DNA of 64,000 nt from Pseudomonas sp. UBA6562 (GCF_002434265.1 NZ_DJJS01000007.1:624775-688774); one strand, 5' to 3'. Shown: positions 36,387-44,452, counted from the first letter of the stretch. A program made the numbers and translations. Notes: generated from the letters alone by a model not told the origin.

Positions 36387-37301
36387 ATGAACCGTAACGA
36401 CCTGCGCCGTGTAGACCTCAACCTGCTGATCGTGTTCGAGACTTTGATGCACGAACGCAGCGTGACCCGTGCCGCCGAAAAGCTGTTCCTTGGCCAGCCG
36501 GCGATCAGCGCCGCGCTGTCGCGCCTGCGCAACCTGTTCGACGACCCGCTGTTCGTGCGCACCGGACGCACCATGGAGCCCTCGGCCCGCGCCCAAGAGA
36601 TCTTCGCCCTGCTCTCCCCGGCACTGGACTCGATTTCCACCGCCGTCAGCCGCGCCGCCGAGTTCGACCCGGCCACCAGCAACGCGGTGTTCCGCATGGG
36701 CCTTTCGGACGACGCCGAATTCGCCCTGTTGCCGCTGCTGCTCAAGCGCATCCGCGCCGAGGCTCCTGGTATCGTGCTGGTGGTGCGGCGGGTCAACTAC
36801 CTGCTGATGCCCACGCTGCTGGCCTCGGGCGAAATCTCCGTGGGCGTCAGCTACACCGCCGACCTGCCGGCCAACGCCAAACGCAAGGTGCTGCGCCGCA
36901 GCGCACCGAAGCTGTTGCGCGCCGATACGATGCCTGGCGCGATCAGCCTGGACGACTTCTGCAGCCGGCCCCATGCGCTGGTGTCGTTCGCCGGGGATTT
37001 GTCCGGGTTCATCGACGAGGCGCTGGCAGAGCTGGGCCGCAAGCGCCAGGTGGTGCTGGCGGTGCCGCAGTTCAATGGGTTGGGGAGTTTGCTGGCGGGC
37101 ACCGACATTCTTGCCACGGTGCCGGATTACACGGCCGATGTGCTCACGGCGGCGGGTGGGTTGCGGGCGGAGGAGCTGCCATTGCCGGTGCAGCATTTTG
37201 AGTTGCACATGGCGTGGCGAGGCGCGCAGGACAACGATCCGGCGGAGCGGTGGTTGCGGTCGCGAATTCAGATGTTTTTTGGCGATCCTGACAGCCTTTA
37301 G
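36387..37301 (+). CDS. LysR family transcriptional regulator
   Basis: A 304-residue LysR-type regulator. The N-terminal winged helix-turn-helix is clear (VDLNLLIVFETLMHERSVTR, then QPAISAALSRLRNLFDDPLF), followed by the two-lobed effector-binding domain. It is transcribed away from the quinone-reductase-like gene with 209 bases between, the usual arrangement for a regulator and its target. Its last codons (MFFGDPDSL) are repeated, with synonymous changes, at 49134-49160. The gene end marks the left edge of an inserted island. Confidence 0.9.
   Translation: MNRNDLRRVDLNLLIVFETLMHERSVTRAAEKLFLGQPAISAALSRLRNLFDDPLFVRTGRTMEPSARAQEIFALLSPALDSISTAVSRAAEFDPATSNAVFRMGLSDDAEFALLPLLLKRIRAEAPGIVLVVRRVNYLLMPTLLASGEISVGVSYTADLPANAKRKVLRRSAPKLLRADTMPGAISLDDFCSRPHALVSFAGDLSGFIDEALAELGRKRQVVLAVPQFNGLGSLLAGTDILATVPDYTADVLTAAGGLRAEELPLPVQHFELHMAWRGAQDNDPAERWLRSRIQMFFGDPDSL
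37272..37301 (+). repeat. Left copy of the duplicated LysR 3' end (island boundary)
   Basis: Bases 37272-37301 encode MFFGDPDSL and stop, forming the functional gene end. The same residues occur at 49134-49160. The first 14 bases, ATGTTTTTTGGCGA, are identical in both copies. They bracket an 11.8-kb block of accessory genes. Confidence 0.75.
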
Positions 37302-37359
37302 GGGGCGTCTGGCAGACTGTTCGGCTGATCATTTCTACTTTTCCACTAACCACGGAACT

Positions 37360-37593
37360 CCATTCACTTCCAGTGGATTGCTGCGTTGGGGGCAAATCTG
37401 AGGGCATGCTTGGGATTTTTTTAAAAGGATGCCCCCAGCCTTGGGCCGGCGGGCTATTGATGAGGATGGATGCACTGAGGGAGATGTGGATCCTCGCCCT
37501 TACCCATATCAATGACCGAGCCCTGGTGAACGCATCACCCACCACGCCAAACAAATGCGTGCAAATGTAAAAAATGATGATGGCATAATGCCT
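37360..37593 (+). repeat. Long direct repeat, copy 1 (upstream of hxsD)
   Basis: This 234-base non-coding element matches 42542-42777 over its whole length, roughly three quarters identical by eye. Exact blocks include AAAAGGATGCCCCCAGCCT, GGCTATTGATGAGG, AACAAATGCGTGC and the end GGCATAATGCCT. It contains a gggcat/atgccc inverted repeat around a T/A-rich loop and ends in a small palindrome that includes CATAAT, a possible -10. It ends 52 bases before hxsD and probably carries the hxs promoter. The rest of the 344-base gap after the LysR gene shows nothing else. Confidence 0.75.
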
Positions 37594-37645
37594 TGGAAAC
37601 CGGCAGAATCCACACGTTCCCAACGGATTTGAAGGACCGGTTCCG

Positions 37646-37945
37646 ATGACATGGCCAGTCACGCTGAAACTCGACAGCGCAGCCTACCCGCTCAGTGTGG
37701 TGCAACGCGTCGCTTACTCCCTGGCCGACACTGTCGCGATCCAGGTCGGCATTGAAGCCAATCAGATAAGCCTCACGGCCCGCCCCGCTGAAGTTAGGCT
37801 AACGCTTTCCCCGGAGCAGGCTCACTCGCTGATCCTCCAGCATCTGAACGACTTCGCCCTACGCGACCATATCAACCGCGAAACAACAGGGTTGCGCGAA
37901 GTACTGGCTCGAGCCGCGCTCGCTGGATGTGGGATTTCGCAGTGA
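37646..37945 (+). CDS. hxsD: His-Xaa-Ser system protein HxsD
   Basis: A 99-residue small protein matching HxsD, the accessory protein of His-Xaa-Ser (HXS) systems. It has a beta-rich first half (VTLKLDSAAYPLSVVQRVAY) and an alpha-helical end with HLNDFALRDHI. HxsD has no enzymatic motif. Its biochemical role is not established; a substrate-presentation role is a guess. It is first in the gene order hxsD-hxsB-hxsC-hxsA and overlaps hxsB. Confidence 0.85.
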   Translation: MTWPVTLKLDSAAYPLSVVQRVAYSLADTVAIQVGIEANQISLTARPAEVRLTLSPEQAHSLILQHLNDFALRDHINRETTGLREVLARAALAGCGISQ

Positions 37946-39429
37946 CACTAATTGCGACAGATTCCAAGCACTACCGCTTGCTGCCTTTTCGATTCATGCG
38001 CATGAACACGGGACATGACCATGACATCCTGCTCACCTCCGATACCGGTGAGTACATGCACGTGAACGATGCGCAATTACGAGCCCTCAGTTACTTCGAC
38101 GTTCAAGCAAATACGCCTTTCTACAAGGACCTGCTGGCCCGCCACTTCATCTACGAACCCGGCCGCCACGACCCGTTTCCGGAAATGGCAGCGCAGTTTC
38201 GCAGCCGCAAGGACTTCATCTTCCAGGGCCCTGCACTGCACTTGTTCGTGGTTACATTGCGCTGCAATCACACCTGCCAATACTGCCAGGTGTCGAGGGC
38301 CCCTCTGGGAGGGTCCGGCCACGACCTGTCGGAAACGGACGCACAGGCGGCAGTCGATCGCCTGTTCGAATCGAATGCTCCCGCCCTGACTGTGGAGTTT
38401 CAGGGCGGCGAGCCGCTTCTGGCCTTCGAGCGCGTCCGCCAGATTGTCGAAAGGGTCGTCGAGCGGAACGTGGATGAACAACGGGATATCCAGTTCGTCA
38501 TCACCACCACATTGCACCACCTGACGGAGGAAATACTCGACTTCGCAAAAGAATATCGCATCCAGTTTTCAACCTCGCTCGATGGACCGGCACCCTTGCA
38601 CAATGCCAACCGCCCTACCCCGTCACGAGACTCCTACGAGCGTACTGTAAAAGGCATCCAGCGGGTCCGTGATCGCCTTGGCCATGATGCAGTTTCCGCG
38701 TTGACCACACTGACTTCAAGAAGCCTCGAACAGCCTGAAGCGATCATCGATGAGTATGTAAAACAGGGCTTCTCCAGTATCTCGCTACGACCTCTGAGCC
38801 CTTATGGATTTGCCACCAAGAGTGCCCATCGGCTTGATTACCCTATTGAGCGATACCTGGCCTTCTACAAGAAGGCACTGGCCTATTTGCTGCATATCAA
38901 CCAACAGGGCGTATACCTCTCAGAGAGTTATACAAGCCTGTTGCTGAAGAATATCCTGACACCCTTCTCCTCCGGCTATGTAGACCTCCGCTCCCCTGCT
39001 GGCGCAGGCACTGCGGCGCTGGTTTACAACTATGACGGTTACGTCTATCCATCGGATGAAGCCCGAATGTTGCTGGAGATGGGTGAAGAAGGCTTTAGGC
39101 TCGGCAACGTACACCAACCCTTGTCAGAATTACTTGCATCTCCCGTTATGAATGCGCTGCTCGCCAGTGGTGTAGCAGAGGCGCTGCCGGGCTGCTCCGA
39201 CTGCGCACTTGTCCCATACTGTGGTGCCGACCCTATCGAACACTATGCCCGCCAAGCTGACCCGATCGGACACCGAGTGTTCAGCAGCTTCTGCAAAAAG
39301 AACATGGGGTTGCTAAAGCATCTTTTCGGCCTGCTTTGCGATGGCGACGACAACGTGCAGAGGGTGCTGCTGTCTTGGCTGAACAGGCGGTCTTACAAAG
39401 ATGTCCTGTTCCCGGGTTATAGGGGCTGA
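37927..39429 (+). CDS. hxsB: His-Xaa-Ser system radical SAM maturase HxsB
   Basis: A 500-residue radical SAM enzyme. The 4Fe-4S/SAM motif CX3CX2C is C113-NHT-C117-QY-C120. A C-terminal CSDCALVPYC (C-x2-C-x5-C) resembles SPASM/twitch auxiliary cluster sites of peptide-modifying maturases. VEFQGGEPLLAFE is the SAM-binding GGE motif. HxsB is predicted to modify the repeat protein HxsA. ATG 37927 overlaps hxsD by 19 bases. A GTG at 37942 would overlap the hxsD stop by 4 bases, as at the hxsC-hxsA junction, and may be the real start. Confidence 0.88.
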   Translation: MWDFAVTLIATDSKHYRLLPFRFMRMNTGHDHDILLTSDTGEYMHVNDAQLRALSYFDVQANTPFYKDLLARHFIYEPGRHDPFPEMAAQFRSRKDFIFQGPALHLFVVTLRCNHTCQYCQVSRAPLGGSGHDLSETDAQAAVDRLFESNAPALTVEFQGGEPLLAFERVRQIVERVVERNVDEQRDIQFVITTTLHHLTEEILDFAKEYRIQFSTSLDGPAPLHNANRPTPSRDSYERTVKGIQRVRDRLGHDAVSALTTLTSRSLEQPEAIIDEYVKQGFSSISLRPLSPYGFATKSAHRLDYPIERYLAFYKKALAYLLHINQQGVYLSESYTSLLLKNILTPFSSGYVDLRSPAGAGTAALVYNYDGYVYPSDEARMLLEMGEEGFRLGNVHQPLSELLASPVMNALLASGVAEALPGCSDCALVPYCGADPIEHYARQADPIGHRVFSSFCKKNMGLLKHLFGLLCDGDDNVQRVLLSWLNRRSYKDVLFPGYRG

Positions 39430-39434
39430 TAGCG

Positions 39435-40664
39435 ATGCTGCGCAAAGATACCCACTTCGAAATCCATTATCTGAATGAGCCGAAACTGCTCAAGGTCATC
39501 ACTCTGGATGAGTTCATCGAACAAGGCCTGGCTGTTTGTGCCGGAAGCGCTGAGTTCGGTGACCTGCTGCTTTGGCTGCCAAACGAAGAACGGCTACGGA
39601 ACCCGCATCTGCTCTCATTACCAGTGGGTGGATTCCTGATCCCGGAACCATTGATCGGCGACTTCGACCGCGCGCAGCTACACCTGCACACACCCAAAGA
39701 TGCGGATGTCGTGCAGCCTGGGGATGTCATTGCCATCACACCAGGCAACGCTTTGGTGCGAGTGCTCTATCGACGAGGCTCGGACAGCAACCTGCTGTTC
39801 ATGACCGATCGTTGCAACAGCCTCTGCCTGATGTGCTCGCAGCCGCCCAAAGATATCGATGACCGCTGGCATATCGAGGAGAACCTACGGCTAATCGACC
39901 TGATGGACCAGGGCGAGGAAAATCTGGGAATCAGCGGCGGAGAACCAACGCTTTATCGCGATGGCTTGCTCGAAATTCTGGCCAAGTGTAAAGCCGTTCT
40001 GCCGCAAAAATCCATTCATGTGCTCAGTAACGGGCGCCTGTTCCAAGAACCGAGTTGGATCGCTGCGCTTTCTTCCATCGGTCACCCTCAGTTGAGCTGG
40101 GGCATCCCGCTGTATGCCGACAATGCCGAAGACCATGACCATGTGGTGCAGGCTCCCGGCGCGTTTAGCGAAACCCTGCAAGGACTTTACAACCTGGCGC
40201 GCGCCAACCAGATCATCGAGATACGCGTTGTGCTCAATCGCCTGACCGCGCCACGCTTGCCAGAGCTCGCCCACTACGTGTTCAGGAACCTGCCCTTCGT
40301 ACAGCATGTTGCGCTGATGGGTATCGAAAGTACCGGCCTGGCCAGGAAGAACTACGAAGCACTGTGGATTGACGCGCTGGACTACCAGGAGTCGTTGAGC
40401 CAGGCCGTGTATTTCCTGTTCAACCGCGGAGTGCCGGTTTCGATTTATAACTTGCCCTTGTGCCTGATCCCGGCCCACCTCTCGCGTTTCGCGCGCCAGA
40501 GCATCTCGGACTGGAAGAACCTGTTCATCGATACCTGCCAGCAATGCGCTGCCGTCAAACATTGCTCCGGCTTCTTCAAATCACACACCGACCGCTGGCA
40601 GAGCCGCGGCGTACAACTTCTATCGACCGAGGCCTTTAGCGCCTATGCAAGGAGTGCACAGTGA
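39435..40664 (+). CDS. hxsC: His-Xaa-Ser system radical SAM maturase HxsC
   Basis: A 409-residue radical SAM enzyme paired with HxsB. The motif CX3CX2C is C127-NSL-C131-LM-C134, followed by the SAM-binding GISGGEPTL. Near the C-terminus CQQCAAVKHC (C-x2-C-x5-C) mirrors the auxiliary-cluster motif of HxsB. The first ~120 residues are a family-specific beta-rich domain. It starts 5 bases after hxsB and its TGA overlaps the GTG of hxsA, so the four genes form a coupled operon. Confidence 0.88.
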   Translation: MLRKDTHFEIHYLNEPKLLKVITLDEFIEQGLAVCAGSAEFGDLLLWLPNEERLRNPHLLSLPVGGFLIPEPLIGDFDRAQLHLHTPKDADVVQPGDVIAITPGNALVRVLYRRGSDSNLLFMTDRCNSLCLMCSQPPKDIDDRWHIEENLRLIDLMDQGEENLGISGGEPTLYRDGLLEILAKCKAVLPQKSIHVLSNGRLFQEPSWIAALSSIGHPQLSWGIPLYADNAEDHDHVVQAPGAFSETLQGLYNLARANQIIEIRVVLNRLTAPRLPELAHYVFRNLPFVQHVALMGIESTGLARKNYEALWIDALDYQESLSQAVYFLFNRGVPVSIYNLPLCLIPAHLSRFARQSISDWKNLFIDTCQQCAAVKHCSGFFKSHTDRWQSRGVQLLSTEAFSAYARSAQ

Positions 40665-41269
40665 AATTGCTCGACCGCTGGAAATTCCTGATCAGTGGGA
40701 TCAGCTTGCTGCCAATGGCAGGTACCACCCTGGCACAGGCGGGCCATCTGTCGCTCGCCGATGCGAACTGGCAACCCAACGACAAGCTACAGCCCCCGGT
40801 GTTTGCCGATACGCTCAATGCGCCAAACACCGTCAATATCTACGCGGCACATCGCTCGCACAGTTCTCACCGGTCCCACAGTTCGCACAGTTCTCACTAC
40901 AGCGGATCGGGTGGCTATAGCGCACCTCGCTACTACAGCCCACCCGCTGCCAGTACCCGAAGCTACAGCGCGCCGAGCACTTCGAGCAGCACCTCAAGCA
41001 GTAGCAGCCTTTATCAGTCACCCGGAACTACAAGCGGGACAAGCTCGAGCACTTCAAAGAACCGCGCGACCAATGCGCAGAAAAGCAACCTGGTCACCCG
41101 TGTGCAGACCGCGCTGATGGTGCGCCAGTACTACCAAGGCACCATTGATGGTGTGATGGGCAAGGCGACACGTGGTGCGTTGATGGCTTTTCAGATGGAC
41201 AGCGGGCTGACCGTGAATGGCCGGATGGATACACCATCGCTGAATGCGTTGGGTATCAAGATTCCTTAA
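40661..41269 (+). CDS. hxsA: His-Xaa-Ser repeat protein HxsA, exported substrate of the HXS system
   Basis: A 202-residue protein with a GTG start overlapping the hxsC stop (GTGA). Residues 1-27 form a Sec signal peptide (AGTTLAQA). Residues 64-81 are six consecutive His-X-Ser units (HRS HSS HRS HSS HSS HYS). A long Ser/Tyr/Thr/Pro-rich low-complexity region follows. Residues ~145-202 are a peptidoglycan-binding-type domain (GTIDGVMGKATRGALMAFQ). It is the expected target of HxsB/HxsC. The modification and function are unknown; export and anchoring at the cell wall are inferred. Confidence 0.88.
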   Translation: MKLLDRWKFLISGISLLPMAGTTLAQAGHLSLADANWQPNDKLQPPVFADTLNAPNTVNIYAAHRSHSSHRSHSSHSSHYSGSGGYSAPRYYSPPAASTRSYSAPSTSSSTSSSSSLYQSPGTTSGTSSSTSKNRATNAQKSNLVTRVQTALMVRQYYQGTIDGVMGKATRGALMAFQMDSGLTVNGRMDTPSLNALGIKIP

Positions 41270-41319
41270 GTCGCTTCAGGTTAAAGCTAGCGCTCGTTCG
41301 GCAACGAAGGAACTATCCC

Positions 41320-41512
41320 ATGCAGCACATCATTCAAGTCGACAACACTCTCTGGGCATTGATCAGCCGCCTGCAAGGCAAGGAATCGCACACACCATCG
41401 CATGGCGCCTGTGTTCGTATCACGACCTTGAGGCAAATCACGTTGTGATCGAAGCCGGATCTGAGGGCTCGCAGTTGACGCTGATTCGAGCAGCTTTTCA
41501 GCAAACCCTAGG
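41320..41512 (+). pseudogene. Second hxsD-like gene, frameshifted and cut by an IS481-type element
   Basis: Frame 1 starts MQHIIQVDNTLWAL, like the HxsD start VTLKLDSAAYPL. Frame 3 then continues IAHTIAWRLCSYHD and VVIEAGSEGSQLTLIRAAF, like VAYSLADTVAIQVGIEANQISL of HxsD. A base seems missing around 41360-41385. The IS481-type element begins at 41513, inside the same reading frame. The resemblance is by eye and modest, but the position directly after hxsA supports an hxs-related origin. Confidence 0.45.
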
Positions 41513-42470
41513 TGTACGGTCCCGGAATGAGATGGTGCGGATTGGTAGTGAATCGCTCTGGGTTTATCGTCCAGGCCTCACAGATCACCTTGAATGGAGT
41601 GCGCCATCGCAAGGCCTTGAGATGTTTGGCGAAGTTGTACGCCGTTATGAAAGCCAATACGTGCGCCTTTAGTGCGGCGAAGTCGGGGTAGTGGAAGGCC
41701 TTGATCGTGGCGTCTTTGATCGTACGGTTCATGCGCTCGACCTGGCCATTGGTCCATGGGTGGTAAGCCTTGGTCAGTCGATGTTTTATGCCGTGGTCGT
41801 AGCAGACGCGATCAAAAATGTGCCCACCGAATCTGTTGGTCGCCCCGTTGCGATACCGTGCCTGTTCGGTGAAAGCTGCATCGTTGTCAGTCAGAACGGT
41901 GTGGATCTTGTATGGGAAAGCCTGCACGACCTGGCGCAAAAACTCAGCGCCATTACGCTTGGTAGCGGCGTTGAAGAACGCGGCGCAGGTAAACTTCGTA
42001 ACGCGATCAACCGCCACGAACAGGTGCTGCTTGCCCGTTTCAAGGCGTAGCTCCGAGCTATCGATGTGCAGATAGCCCATCTCTGTTTTGTCGAATTTAC
42101 CGCGCTTGGCCGCGCCTGCACTTTTAGGCGCTTGGCTGACCCCGTGGCGCACCAAGCAGCGGTGCAAGGCGCTGCGGGTCAGTTGCGGAAAGTAGTCAAG
42201 TAAATGGCCCAGCCTGTTGTCCAGGGGCATCATCGTGCGCCGTCGAAACTCCACCACCATGGCCTCTTCGGAGGCTGTCAGATTGGCACTGCGTGGGTTG
42301 GCAGGCCCCATTCTAGCGTCCTGCATCGTGGTTCTTGCCCGCCACTTTGCGACAGTCTTCACGTTTAAACGGTAGAGGGCGGCAAGCTTTCGATTCGACT
42401 CTTTCGACGCTTGGAGCTCGGCTCGAATTCGCGGCGTTGTGCGGGCTGAACCATGGATACGTCCTTCCAA
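41508..42470 (-). CDS. IS481 family transposase
   Basis: A 320-residue transposase with an N-terminal helix-turn-helix (SNRKLAALYRLNVKTVAKW) and a DDE core: Asp in YLHIDSSE, Asp in VLTDNDAAF and Glu in HPWTNGQVERMN. The reading frame is intact, so it may be active. The stop codon TAG (41508-41510 on the minus strand) is not inside the element. It comes from the CTAG of the target duplication, so the protein end depends on insertion at CTAG. Confidence 0.9.
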   Translation of the reverse strand: MEGRIHGSARTTPRIRAELQASKESNRKLAALYRLNVKTVAKWRARTTMQDARMGPANPRSANLTASEEAMVVEFRRRTMMPLDNRLGHLLDYFPQLTRSALHRCLVRHGVSQAPKSAGAAKRGKFDKTEMGYLHIDSSELRLETGKQHLFVAVDRVTKFTCAAFFNAATKRNGAEFLRQVVQAFPYKIHTVLTDNDAAFTEQARYRNGATNRFGGHIFDRVCYDHGIKHRLTKAYHPWTNGQVERMNRTIKDATIKAFHYPDFAALKAHVLAFITAYNFAKHLKALRWRTPFKVICEAWTINPERFTTNPHHLIPGPYT

Positions 42471-42526
42471 AATACATCCTCCTCCTGAGGGGTTAAGGAT
42501 GCACTATGACTTTCTGGGACTGAACA
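41513..42526 (-). mobile_element. IS481-family insertion sequence, 1014 bp
   Basis: The ends begin TGT and finish ACA, with terminal inverted repeats such as TGTACGGTCCCGGAATGA against TGTTCAGTCCCAGAAAGT (other end, reverse complement). It is flanked by CCTAGG (41507-41512) and CCTAGT (42527-42532), matching the six-base NCTAGN target known for IS481, with one mismatch between the copies. The element carries a single transposase gene. Confidence 0.85.
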
Positions 42527-42541
42527 CCTAGTCTCGAATAG

Positions 42542-42777
42542 CCATTCACTTCCAGCTAATTGCTACATTTGGGGCAAATTTGAGGGCATGGTTTGGATGG
42601 TTTAAAAAGGATGCCCCCAGCCTGAGGCCAAGTAGGCTATTGATGAGGGTGAATGGACTGAAGAAGATATGAGCCCTCAGCCCTATTCCGTATCAATGGC
42701 CGAGTCGTAGTGAGCGCGCCACTAGCCGCACTGAACAAATGCGTGCGAATGTAAAAAAATATGACGGCATAATGCCT
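42542..42777 (+). repeat. Long direct repeat, copy 2
   Basis: The second copy of the element at 37360-37593, same orientation, ending in the same GGCATAATGCCT palindrome. It starts 10 bases after the IS target duplication and ends about 120 bases before the next gene. The two copies bracket the hxs genes, so recombination between them would delete hxsDBCA and the IS. It may provide a promoter for the 42899 gene. Confidence 0.75.
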
Positions 42778-42898
42778 CGTCAATGCCTCCTCCTCCTGTC
42801 CCATGCAAGGAATGCCGGTGAAACGCATCCAACGAGATTTCGTAACCCTCTTCAACTGCCTCTGGTATCGCGACTTTCCCGTGACAGAGGAGCACTCC

Positions 42899-43375
42899 AT
42901 GGCCAACCCTGCCAACTGGACTATTCATATCGGCCTGGTGGTCAGGCAATGCGCGACCCTGCTCGGCGCTCGCGCACTGTTCGAGCAAGGCGGCCGTACC
43001 GATGCAGTCATACGTTTTCCGGAACAAACCCTGGCCTATGTGGAATGGGAATGGAAACGCGCCCATACCGATATTAATGAGTTCGAAAAGCTGCTGAAAC
43101 GCGCCGATGATGCAGTGTTTCAGACCTTCATCGGCTACACCAGGGTCAATGAACTGCAGATGGCGCTGGAGCGCATACACGGCGTATGGGAACACGCGGA
43201 CAAGCCATTGCTGGTATTTCTCGTGACCTATGAATGGCACGGGCGCAGTCGCTATTTCAAGGAACTGAAAACCTACGAATTCGCCAGGGGCCGCTACAAG
43301 CATGTTCGCAGCCAGCCAGCATTGCCCTGGCTGGTCAACCGCAAGACCTACAACAACGTCGGCGAGGATGCTTGA
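42899..43375 (+). CDS. Small PD-(D/E)XK-like nuclease candidate
   Basis: A 158-residue protein of no family I can name. Residues about 30-50 read GGRTDAVIRF followed by YVEWEWKRA, fitting the PD-(D/E)XK pattern of D followed by E-x-K on paired strands; a later strand LLVFLVTYEWHG and helices follow. ATG 42899 was chosen for its near-perfect GAGGAG site six bases ahead; an ATG at 42803 would add 32 residues with no ribosome site. The next gene starts 3 bases after its stop. A restriction or anti-phage nuclease role is inference. Confidence 0.6.
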   Translation: MANPANWTIHIGLVVRQCATLLGARALFEQGGRTDAVIRFPEQTLAYVEWEWKRAHTDINEFEKLLKRADDAVFQTFIGYTRVNELQMALERIHGVWEHADKPLLVFLVTYEWHGRSRYFKELKTYEFARGRYKHVRSQPALPWLVNRKTYNNVGEDA

Positions 43376-43377
43376 AG

Positions 43378-44046
43378 GTGAACAACATCCAAGCCCTGAA
43401 GCTGGTCGATGCGGTGTTCGCCGACATTCTACTGGCACGCTCCGTCGATGATTTTTCGACCATCGTCTCCCAGCGCCCCGACCTTCATGTCAATCGACTG
43501 GACCGTAAGGACTACCCGGAACTGCGGCTCTCGATCAACAGCGATGAGATTGCCACCCTGGTAGCCGACGGGCTGCTGACCGACGAGGGCGAGTTCCCCC
43601 CCCGAATCAGCGCCAGGACGCTGTCCCCGCTGGAAAAGCTGCTCTATTCCGTCGCCTGGAAGAACGGCGACCTGCCGAAGGTGACGCACATCGTCGAAGG
43701 AGTGCGCGGCGTCCATGCCGACACTGCACGGAAAAACGGCCCGGGGCAGGTGTTCCACCAGTTTGGCCGCCACCTTGCCGACAAGCGCGAGCCCATCATC
43801 GACCAGCATGTCCTGCGTGCTTTCCTGCTATGGCGCGCCGATCGCAACGACGAAAAAAAGATGGACTCCATCCGCCGGATCACGTTGCTCAACAACCAGG
43901 TCTCTGCGATCAACGATTACAAGAGCTGGCTGAAAACCGAATGCTTCGACCCGCAACTGAAAGAGTCAGCGGATTACCTGATGCACATCGACAGCACGCT
44001 ATTCGCCCTAGGCAAAACCATCAAGCTGGGCAAGTGCGCCGGATGA
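43378..44046 (+). CDS. Uncharacterised partner of the nuclease-like protein
   Basis: A 222-residue, probably helical cytosolic protein of unknown family. It starts with GTG three bases after the upstream stop, so the two are almost certainly one operon. No catalytic motif, signal or membrane segment is seen. A charged middle (DHVLR-like, KREPIIDQHVLRAFLLW) and a long helical end (NQVSAINDYKSWLK) are visible. It is likely a partner or regulator of the 158-residue protein. Its function is unknown. Confidence 0.6.
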   Translation: MNNIQALKLVDAVFADILLARSVDDFSTIVSQRPDLHVNRLDRKDYPELRLSINSDEIATLVADGLLTDEGEFPPRISARTLSPLEKLLYSVAWKNGDLPKVTHIVEGVRGVHADTARKNGPGQVFHQFGRHLADKREPIIDQHVLRAFLLWRADRNDEKKMDSIRRITLLNNQVSAINDYKSWLKTECFDPQLKESADYLMHIDSTLFALGKTIKLGKCAG

Positions 44047-44094
44047 TCTCCGTTCCGTGGCCATGAAGCGGGGTGCGGATCAACACCTCGTTCA

Positions 44095-44160
44095 TTACTC
44101 CTGAAACACCTCGATGCGGTGGTCGCGCAGGTAGTCCGCCATCCCGCCTAGCACTATAGG
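44095..44160 (-). pseudogene. 3' end fragment of a lost gene
   Basis: On the minus strand a coding-like tail reads GGMADYLRDHRIEVFQE and stop. It has no start and is cut off at about 44160, where the IS3-type remnant begins. It looks like the end of a gene destroyed by insertion or deletion. Confidence 0.3.
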
Positions 44161-44163
44161 CAA

Positions 44164-44452
44164 ATGGGTATGTTTATGACTAACAGCAACGGCAAAGGTA
44201 GCGGCGAAGTGTTTGGTCAAGAGCGGCACCGGCGCTGGAGCCCCGAGCAGAAGCTGCCATGGTGCACAAGAGCCTGGAGCCTGGGCAGAGCGTCTCGGTC
44301 GCCGCCAGGTGCAACGGTATCAATGCCAACCAGCTTTTCCTGTGGAGCAAGCTTTACCAGGAGGCAGCTTGTCGGCAGTCAGCGCCGGTGAAGCCGTCCT
44401 TTAGGCCTCTGAGCTGAACCATGCGCTAAAGCAAATCCTTGAGCTGCGGCCG
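44164..44452 (+). pseudogene. Degenerate IS3-type transposase OrfA remnant
   Basis: Pieces of an IS3-family OrfA (helix-turn-helix protein) are visible in three frames: HRRWSPEQKL, then KSLEPGQSVSVAARCNGIN with NQLFLWSKLY, then SELNHALKQILEL. At least two frameshifts separate them and no OrfB follows. The remaining 240 bases up to 44695 show no gene. Confidence 0.7.

Noticed and set aside
40850..40903. Short tandem repeats inside hxsA as a possible CRISPR or minisatellite
   Set aside because: They encode the His-X-Ser units in frame; no spacers or cas genes are present.
37360..42777. Similar minus-strand translations (RHYAIIIFYICTHLF and RHYAVIFFYIRTHLF) in both repeat copies
   Set aside because: The similarity comes from the conserved nucleotide repeat. 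Neither frame has a convincing start or ribosome site.
42803..42898. Upstream ATG extension of the 158-residue nuclease-like protein
   Set aside because: No ribosome site precedes it, while GAGGAG sits ideally before ATG 42899.
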